From NCBI GenBank assembly GCA_932521035.1, contig OW051496.1, positions 2,046,001 through 2,110,000 on the forward strand: a DNA stretch of 64,000 nucleotides. The letters are read 5' to 3'. How positions within the stretch are numbered: the first letter of the stretch is position 1; every line of letters begins with the position of its first letter. Made by a program: the position numbers and the translations under genes. This DNA comes from Oscheius dolichura. Lineage: Eukaryota; Nematoda; Chromadorea; Rhabditida; Rhabditidae. Positions 56,388 through 64,000 of the stretch are shown here, in pieces. The notes beneath the pieces were generated by a model that searched no databases, was not told the DNA's origin, and was given only the letters and a program-made list of their open reading frames with translations.

Positions 56388-59300
56388 CTATTCTTCATCA
56401 TCAGATGACACTTCGATATGCTTCTTCGGAGCACCTGAACATAAATAATTGATGAATTACTACGTTTTATTATTTCCTACCTTTTCTCTTTGGTTTACTC
56501 TTTCCTGGAGAAGTTTCAGAAAGCTCATCTGTTCTTTCTGAAGCGCTTCTTGTGATCATTGTTTTATTATCTCCTAAAAAATAATTCGTACCATAAAAAA
56601 CAAAAAGCAAACCTTTTTTGTAATTAACGAGAGGTTGGTCATCTTCCAAGTCCTCTTCAACGTTGATTTCACTACCACCACCAGCAATATTATCTTCGTT
56701 ATCATCTTTCTCGCTTGCTTCCTGTACAGAAGTTTCTAGTGATTTCATCTCCTGTCGTGAAGCAGCTCTTGTCACTCTCTTTTTTGGTTCACCTAATATA
56801 ACCAATTTCCAATAAATAAACAAAAGAATAAAACCTTGTACAAGTTTGGCTAGAGGTAGCTCTACGTCATCGCCAACGTTGATTTCATCGTCCCGAATAC
56901 TGAGAATGAGATCATCTTCATTTTGTTCCTGTAAAAAAATAATAATCTATGAAATAAAAGCTTCCAACATTTTCTGCAGCAGCATCACTGCTCCTAGTCA
57001 CTCTGTCTGATTTTTCTGCGTTGTTTGCCGATGGCTCTGCTGACTTCTTCTTTAAGCGCTTGTCCTTTACATTCGGCGTTTTTGGATCCTTCATGAGCCG
57101 TTCTTTAATCTCATCAGCTGTTAAACGCTGAGGCATCTAAACATTATTGAAATTTACTACAAAATAAGATAAAAGTACTGGTATTTCTCCGGATTTAATC
57201 TGTTCGTCTTCCTTTGCTCTTTCTTCTAGATTTCGTTGGTTTCTTTCGAGTATCTCCATTCTTTTCTCGTCCAGGCAAGCTGCCTCATACATTATCGGCT
57301 CGATTAAAACATTTCGCATAAGTATCTAAATTTATATTTATGAACAAAAGCTCAAGTCAACTAGCCTTTGTTTTTAAATAAGCCTCCGACTCTGTGATTT
57401 CTTTGCTGAGTGGTATATACAAAGAAGATGTTGGCTAAAAAGCGATTAATATATTTTAAAACAAAGACTTACCTCTAGAGTCGAGTTTTGGATCAAATTC
57501 ATTTGGAAAAGCGGATCTTTGACGCTGGCATCTGCTCGTATAAATAATTCATTTGCTTTTTTAAGCAAGAATGGTCGGGATTTCTGAAAACAAACACATT
57601 ACTTATATAAAAGAAAGTAGGATAACCTGTAAATCAGCATAAACATCTGAATTTGCCCAATTAATTGGCAATGTTGACTGGAAATTAAGATTTCTGCCTG
57701 CTTTTAATTCATTCACATCGGATTCGAGATTAGACGTTAGCATCTGCAAGCAAGTTCAATGTAATAAATTTCAAACAAATTGATATACCTCTATACCAAT
57801 ATCCGTAGCAATGAGGGCACCGCTTTCATTCCAATATTTCGTAAAATCGGTATAAAATTCTTGTGTATCCATTCTATTGACGCAATTTACTAGAACATCA
57901 TACATTCCATCAACCTTCTCTTCCTGAAATAGTGTTTCAAGTAAAAAAATAGTGAAGATCCTTCATAGCAGAATAGAAATTAAATACTAGCCTCTGTAGC
58001 TGAGCTATCGATTAATTTATCATGGTATTCTTTAATTTTTGGATTTTCATGAAGGTGTTTTCTTAGAGGTACCGTTCGCTTCCTACGGTTGTCTGCAGTA
58101 ATATCAACTTTATCCTTCTTCTGTCTACTCATGTTGGACCTTCGCTTTTGCCATTGTTTTAAATCGCTGAAAATATCAAAAATACATTATAAAATTGAAA
58201 TAAAGACATACGAATCAAGAACAACAATTTGTTGCAAGACGGTGCTCATATCAACTGGTTCCATGTTCATATATTTTTCCGAGATTTTCATCAGCTCAGC
58301 ATTGATTAATCCAACAGTTTCCGGATCTACTTGTCGTCGCTAAAGATAGCAAATAATAGCTAAATAAAATTATTAACATACAATACTAGCGGGAGGCCGT
58401 TGATTAGCATGTACCGCTTCCATCATCTTGTCTATGCCTTCATCATTCGGATTAGCAGTAATGGAAGCCATCATATTATCATATTTTCGATAAATCTAAA
58501 ATGCAAATACACTGAATAAATATCAAAATAAGTCTTACCCTATTCAGTCTTAATTTTCTATTAATATTTCTTTTTTCATAATCACCCAAATTTTCGATTT
58601 TCTCTTGAGGCTTCTGTTTTAGCGAGTGCTGGAATATTTACTAATTACTAAAAAGATAACTAAAGTACCGAAATTTTTTGAGTAAGAAGTGATTGAAAAC
58701 GATATCTGCATTGATCAGCAGTTCTATCCAAGAAACTATTAAATTTAGACCAATTGCCTAAAATGAATATAATAAATAAAAGTAAAAACGGCCTACTTCG
58801 TCCCAAAGTGTTGACTAAAAATAGAAGCTTCTCGTCGTCTTCCATTGTCCATTCCTTTGCACTAGCTTTCTTGTCCAGTACAGAAGTCCACCGCTCACGA
58901 CATTGAGTATCTGTCCTGCCCGGCACATTAGCAGCTATCTGCTTCCAATTTCGAGCTCCTATTCGATTTACTGCACATAGGAGAAGAAGATCCTCCTGGT
59001 CTGTCCATTTTCCATGCTTGATGCTTTTATCCAGACTTCGTAAATAACGGACTCTCACTTGTTGTCTATTTCTTCCAGGCATATAGTAGCTAACTGAATG
59101 GGAGACATAAAAAAAGAAGATACGAAATACAACCTTTGTCCCATTGTATTTCGTTTCCAATTTTAATGATGCTACATAAAGTGATCAGCTTTTCATCTTC
59201 TTCAGGAGACCATGGTTTGGTGTTTTGATAGATTTCGCTTTTATACTTTTCAAAGCATTGCCAAGCAGTTCGATTTGTTCCAAGCTTCTCAGCCACCACT

Positions 59301-60581
59301 TGCCAGGTAATGAACATATCGTTCTAAAAAATTTTAAGACAAAAATAATAATTAAAAAAGTAGTTGGAAATAAAAATCTCACTTCTACAAGCTTCTTCAA
59401 ATTGACAGCTTCTTCCTTGCTCCACGCTTTTTGATTCCATCGTGGGCTGACTTCATTAAACCATTTTAGACGAAGAGATGCGGGCGTTCTTAATCCACCA
59501 AACTAAAAAATACAATAAGTTACAAGGAAAATAAAATACAACTGACATCAATGTTAGCCATTTTTGCCCAATCAATTTCATCTGCATTTATGGTTGCACA
59601 GAGATCTTCAATAGTCATTTGACTGCAAAATTGAGATTAGAAAATAAAATTAACAAATGAACACCTGTGGAAATTGATTTTACGAACAGTTTGTTCCCAT
59701 TCTTCTCTCCATGACTGTATTTGAGCTTGTGGGATTTCTACTCCGGCAGTACGAACATTATTGAACAGCTCATCTCTTTTGCTAACCAATGGCTCGATAT
59801 AAATATCCAGCATTGCTTTACGGATATAATTCTTTAGACGAGTAACTTCTGTTGCATTCCCTACAATAAAAAAAATAATGAACTAATAAAAAAATCAAAC
59901 ATTTCTTTTCTTCACGAGCCAGCGGATCGTAATCCGTTGCATTCAGCTTGTCTTTTGCCTCATCACTGAGAGCTGGACACATATTATGTTCGTCTTTAAA
60001 ATACGGAGGAAGAAACATTTGAACGGGCATCTTCTTTTTCATATTAGCTGCTTCCCTCATTGCCGTTTGACGAGCTACTAGAGCTTTCTAAGACAAGAAT
60101 ATAAAATTAATCAAACTGAAGAATCTACTTGTTTTTCGTGGTTTTCTTGTAAGGCCCTTTCGATTTTGTTAATCATTTCCGTAATCAAATGTGTGCATGC
60201 CTCATTCATTGCGAGTGTTACATTGATATCATCTCCTTCTGGCCAATCTTCATCATCCATTTGCGTATTAGATTCTAGTTGTTCACTTTGACTATTGATT
60301 GCAGACTGAAAAATGAGCAAAACATCAATAAATCTAAAAAAGCTGTACCAATTCAGTGAGTATTGTTTCATGATCATCTTCTTCATCAGCAACCTCTGAC
60401 AATAATGTTACCAGATTATTCTCATTGTTTCCAATATGATGAATGTACTGAAAAATAGATAAACTTCTAACAAATGAAGAAAAATCAAAACCTTGGTATC
60501 ATCATTCGCTTCTTGATGAGATGTTGTTGGTTTTTCATCTCTGCTTCCATAGGTAATTCCTTCAAGATTGAGATTGTTCAT
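56388..60581 (-). CDS. snpc-4: snRNA-activating protein complex large subunit (SNAPC4 / SNPC-4), Myb family
   Basis: Binds the proximal sequence element of snRNA genes as the DNA-contacting subunit of SNAPc in the nucleus; in C. elegans SNPC-4 is also needed for 21U-RNA (piRNA) transcription. I resolve 24 exons from ATG 60581 to TAG 56388: 60581-60492, 60447-60349, 60305-60129, 60087-59901, 59860-59665, 59622-59547, 59502-59383, 59323-59134, 59093-58797, 58757-58669, 58628-58539, 58495-58382, 58339-58212, 58166-57992, 57923-57789, 57743-57627, 57583-57473, 57434-57366, 57325-57179, 57136-56969, 56928-56835, 56792-56613, 56573-56481, 56434-56388. They total 3189 nt, 1062 residues. Residues about 262-507 form the diagnostic 4.5 Myb repeats (half repeat, then Ra W302, Rb W353, Rc W408/428/447, Rd W460/480), e.g. 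KWTDQEDLLLLCAVNRIGAR and DTQCRERWTSVLD. The N-terminus is acidic; the C-terminus is charged with internal repeats. Two introns appear to be GC-AG. Confidence 0.93.
57326..57365 (-). other. snpc-4: Predicted GC-AG intron of snpc-4
   Basis: Only a donor AAG|GCTAGT at 57366/57365 keeps the frame open and in phase with the next exon (ILMRNVLIEPIMYEAA). A GT donor two bases further on would shift the frame, and read-through hits TGA. The intron is 40 bp. Confidence 0.6.
57924..57991 (-). other. snpc-4: Predicted GC-AG intron of snpc-4 (second)
   Basis: The exon ending DKLIDSSATE must splice at GAG|GCTAGT to continue in phase with EEKVDGMYDVLVNC. Read-through gives TAA. The donor hexamer GCTAGT is identical to that of the intron at 57326-57365. 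An alternative using the internal GT (A|GTATTT) with acceptor GGAAG|AG is possible but weaker. Confidence 0.55.
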
Positions 60582-60592
60582 CTGAAATAAAG
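60582..60592 (-). promoter_or_regulatory. snpc-4: Trans-splice-type acceptor at the snpc-4 start
   Basis: On the minus strand CTTTATTTCAG abuts the start ATG at 60581. A 3' splice site directly at the initiator with no upstream coding exon is the hallmark of spliced-leader addition in nematodes. The promoter should lie further right, in the AT-rich DNA of 60.6-61.2 kb, where I see nothing else to annotate. Confidence 0.6.
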
Positions 60593-61750
60593 ATAATAGC
60601 AAAATGCACAAAGTTAGAAAGAAAATGAAGAAGTATTCGTTTTTGTTGCAAAAAAAGAAGAATGTTAATAGATTTTTGCAAACACGGTGAGTCAGAGACG
60701 CAGAGAACGGTCAAAACCGATGAGACACATCAAATTCAAGAAGAAAAATGAAAACGAACGTGAAACAAATGTCAAACAATCGAGATTTTGTATTTCTGCT
60801 TCTATTTTCATTTACATGTACGCTGTTTCTAGATAAGTGCTGTAAAACGATGTATTGCTAGCTAGAACATAGAAAAAAAAAATGAAGAAAACTGGCATGC
60901 ATGAGGTGAAACTGGAGAAAAAAATTGCTAAAATTTTAAGAAACGGAGAACAAAATCAAAGCACCGTAAATTGATTTTGCGCGTAAGAATAGAAATAGTT
61001 CTTTCTTCACGTATTTTTATTCGAGATATATTCGAGATAAACATGCAATCAAAATCTTTCGGAAGGTTTATAAAAGTTAAAGGAAACGTATGAAAACAGA
61101 ATAATATTGACTAGACGAAGAAAAAGGCAGGGAAATCATGAAATATTAGAGAAACTCTAGAAAAGGCTAACAAACGTGCAAAAAATGAGAATCTAAATCT
61201 GTCAGGAAAACCTGTCAATACAGATGTATAGTCTATTTCAAATGGAAAAAATTTAGTTAAAGGTAAAGTCGGGTCTAGATAGGGCATTTGGCCGTCTAGA
61301 TGGTCCAACCCGACATTTTTGCATGCATTTTTACGCGTATCGCGTGGTTTGACTTTGCTCCCTGTTGTGGCAGACACCCCGGGGGTAACTTGGTGGCGCA
61401 CAGGCTTTGCCCTTCGACTTTTTGAAAATCTGATTGCAGCATCGTGTTCCCCATGGTCGACTTGCCTTAGACCCCAAGTTTCATAGATTTAGCTTATAAG
61501 ATAAGCCACAGTAAATTAAACAGTTTTGCTGCAGGGGTCGCCGTCCGTATTCTCGCTGTGGCTCAAAAAATTTCAAAACTTTTGTCCTTGGATAAAAAAC
61601 TTCCGGATAAAGGTTTTTATACTCAATTTTTTACGCTGATTACAAATATGCAAAAAAAATAGGTTTTCCTATTACTTTTTTAGATATACCGTTATACATT
61701 CCTTCCCTTTTTTTTTATTGAATAGCCAGAGGGTCTCTCTCTGTTACACG

Positions 61751-61930
61751 GATTCAATGATCGAAGGTTCGATCCCTCCGGTGGTCAAACATTTTTGCTT
61801 TTTGTTCTGAATGTTCTGAAGTGTAGTCACATCTTTTACGCCGCGGGACCCGTTCGTGGTGGGACCCAACGCCAAAGCTCGGGGGTTCGGTCCTTCCGTC
61901 GGTCAACTTCTTTTGCTTTTTCTGTATTCC
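61751..61930 (+). repeat. Two tRNA-B-box-like repeats
   Basis: GGTTCGATCCCTCCGGTGGT near 61766 and GGTTCGGTCCTTCCGTCGGT near 61884 are each followed by CAAC/CAAAC and TTTTGCTTTTT. GGTTCGATCC is a good Pol III B box. No full tRNA fold is visible, so this looks like a duplicated tRNA-derived (SINE-like) fragment. Confidence 0.35.
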
Positions 61931-62001
61931 ATTTTTGTTTTTTCCCATTATATTTTTCGCTGCGGGATCTCGTGAGCACAAAAATGGACGTCTGTGGAAA
62001 A

Positions 62002-62146
62002 TATAGTCCGTTTCCAACGGATATGTCACGAATTCAAATTTCGCGGCGCATCTCCGTTGCGAGACCATGTCGGAAGAAAGCTGGTCCCACAGCGGAGGCG
62101 CGACAGACCTTTAAACCTCGTGACATATCCGTTAGAAACGGACTAT
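62002..62146. mobile_element. MITE with 30 bp TATAGTCCGTTTCC ends (intact copy)
   Basis: The left end runs TATAGTCCGTTTCCAACGGA through TATGTCACGA; the right end is its inverse with one mismatch. The 145 bp element has a GC-richer interior (CGCGGCGCATCTCC, GCGGAGGCGCGAC) which is itself partly palindromic. It is the best-preserved member of the family at 1770, 6296 and 23072. Related solo ends (TATAGTCTATTTCAAATGG) lie near 61229 and, inverted, near 63708. Confidence 0.8.
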
Positions 62147-62495
62147 AACATCGAACCCCTTTGAATTGCCCATCGCGTTGTGATTCTTTTCACCGCAGCG
62201 TTTTTCTTCTCAAAATTTTTGGGCGTGGTTCAAAAACTTCACGATAAAGTTTTTATACTCTATTTCTATTATACCAATAGTAATCAGCACATCTTGAGCG
62301 CGCCGACGGTTACGCTCATTCCAATGGTCTTTCCTGAACCAGAACATTTTGTCTTTATGTTCCTGGAGAATTTTTCCTGGTAGGAGAGTTCTACCGACCA
62401 AATTGTCAGGGGGGTAGGCCAGTTGTAGTGAGATAGCGGAAAATTGACAAAAGACTTGTGAGAGAAATTCGTGAACGACTTTACAAAAAGTGGGC

Positions 62496-63540
62496 AATTC
62501 CTATGTGAAAAAGAGAGAGCTCAACAGGAAACTTGTGGTTTGACAGGAATGGAGTGTACAAAAAGCGTGCGATAAATGGTGAAGGAATGCACAAAAAGAG
62601 GACGATAGAGTGTTTGTTATTTTTTAAGGAATGTACAAAAGGAGAACGATATTTCGTCGAGTCGAACCACTCCTTTTTTTACATCAAACATTTGGCTGAA
62701 ACCACCCCGAGGTCCGAATGCGAACTTGGGGAACAACACCATTTTGAGATGATTTTATAACAGCATAAATGGATATTTTCGTTTTTATTCATTTTGGGCC
62801 GGTTCTATTTGTACAAAAAATATGAAACATTGGAATCCATAATAACCAAAGGGTGTCCTCGCTTATGATTTTGGTTACGCTCTAGCCTGTGCGGTTAGAG
62901 CGTTGTACATTGACTAGAGTGACTTCAACGGGCATTGAAAACTAACTGCTCCAGTGTTGGATTTGCACAAGGATAGGTCAGATTTCCTTCTTGGAAAATA
63001 GATAGACTTATGCGGAGGTCTCAATTCTAAGTGAAGGACCACTCTTGAAAACACGAAAAGACTGAAAACCCCCATTGCTTTATTGGCTTTCAAATATATC
63101 TATATGGTTGGGATTCTCTGTTGAGCAGTAGAAAACTTTCGAAAATTCGGAAATCATGGGGGATCAACATGGATAAACGAAAGTAAGGAAATTGATATTT
63201 TCTTTGAACAGTGGAGCATTCAGCCGTAAATGATAAATATTCGTGAAGAAATTCGCCTTTTTATCCTTATGAAGGAGACTATGTATCCATATCCGGATGT
63301 TTTAAAAAAGAAAAACAGAAAAAAGGAGCGGTTGTTTCAGCCAAATGTTTGATGTAAAAAAAGGAGTGGTTCGACTCGCCGAAATATCGTTCTCCTTTTG
63401 TACATTCCTTAAAAAATAACAAACACTCTGTCGTTCTCTTTTTGTGCATTCCTTCACCATTTATCGCACGCTTTTTGTACACTCCATTCCTGTCAAACCA
63501 CAAGTTTCCTGTTGAGCTCTCTCTTTTTCACATAGGAATT
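62496..63540. mobile_element. Non-autonomous element with ~207 bp terminal inverted repeats
   Basis: 62496-62703 (AATTCCTATGTGAAAAAGAG at the tip) is repeated in reverse at 63332-63540 with only a few differences, flanking about 630 bp that shows no transposase. Both arms contain the degenerate internal repeat GGAATG(C/T)ACAAAA-GAG. Long arms and a non-coding centre suggest a deleted DNA transposon. I cannot assign a superfamily. Confidence 0.85.
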
Positions 63541-64000
63541 TCACATATATTTTGATCGTTTTTATCACTGCTTTTGCTTATTTGAGCTATGAACTACCGA
63601 AAAAATATAAAAATAGCCGAAGTCTGTGTCAGATACAATTATCGAAAATTTTTAAAGAAATTGAACTCACAAAATTTGAAGGTGCGAACCGCGCGGGAAA
63701 AGTTTTTCCATTTGAAACAGACTATAACACAGCTCGCCGAGGTCGGCACCTCAAAGGTCTAAAATGGCTAAAATGGTCCCGCAGCGACCACATGCCAGTT
63801 TTTCATATATACGTTTCTACATGTGTTTTCGATGTTTTATTCGGCCATATCGACCCCAAATTTTTTTCTTCTATTGATAACTTAAAGGAACTGTCAGGGA
63901 CCAAGTGGTAGTGACCATTTGACCATGAACAACCGAGTCCCAAGCGACTGACTACGTATGGGGCTTATTCTCTATCCAACTTTTCATTTCGGGGTCATTT
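63541..64000. other. Right edge, no gene seen
   Basis: AT-rich DNA with one solo end of the TATAGTC-type repeat (CCATTTGAAACAGACTATA, about 63708-63726). Open frames here have no splice sites or recognisable product. Confidence 0.4.

Overview
The window reads as nematode genomic DNA, most like Caenorhabditis or a close rhabditid relative. It is AT-rich, has TTTTCAG-type 3' splice sites, a trans-splice-like acceptor directly in front of a start codon, very short introns (about 40-80 bp) in one gene, an RTE-type LINE fragment and several palindromic MITE families. I cannot name the species.

Two protein-coding genes can be supported. The first runs left to right. A 5' block of exons lies at 10250-15472 and a 3' block at 42259-55915. 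Reading phases join across all exons, including a 26.8 kb intron. It encodes a protein I do not recognise; its 3' half is Ala/Gln/Pro/Met-rich with a short basic patch and an acidic C-terminus, in the style of a transcriptional regulator. The second gene, convergent with it at 60581-56388 on the minus strand, is a complete 24-exon gene for the large Myb subunit of the snRNA-activating protein complex (SNAPC4; snpc-4 in C. elegans), predicted at 1062 residues.

The most striking feature is in the giant introns of the first gene and in the DNA upstream of it. Region after region carries its own family of a short bipartite motif: GTTYC, exactly nine bases, then an A/T box (ATAAA, TTATA, CTAAA, ATTTA or similar). 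I count roughly 75 copies on both strands, each array strand-uniform, spaced from about 70 bp to several hundred bp. I noticed none in the exons and short introns of snpc-4. The GTTTC core resembles the upstream motif of C. elegans 21U-RNA (piRNA) genes, which depend on SNPC-4. I infer that these introns are a piRNA-producing locus. Between the arrays lie GC-rich islands, some with CACGTG or TGACGTCA elements, that look like intronic enhancers or promoters.

A second layer is a dispersed 15-mer, CCACAGTTAGACAGC. It forms one array just upstream of exon 50251-50383 and an oppositely oriented array just downstream of exon 54798-54889, so the two could pair in the pre-mRNA and favour circularisation or skipping of the exons between them.

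Mobile DNA: an internal RTE reverse transcriptase fragment (10515-11360), a palindromic MITE family (7232, 19038, 52977), a 120 bp MITE (10013), a family with TATAGTCCGTTTCC ends (1770, 6296, 23072, 62002), a 1.05 kb element with about 207 bp inverted ends (62496-63540), a foldback at 8840-9204, a dispersed repeat with copies at 12641, 15103 and 43021, and a young 336 bp tandem duplication (42469-43140).
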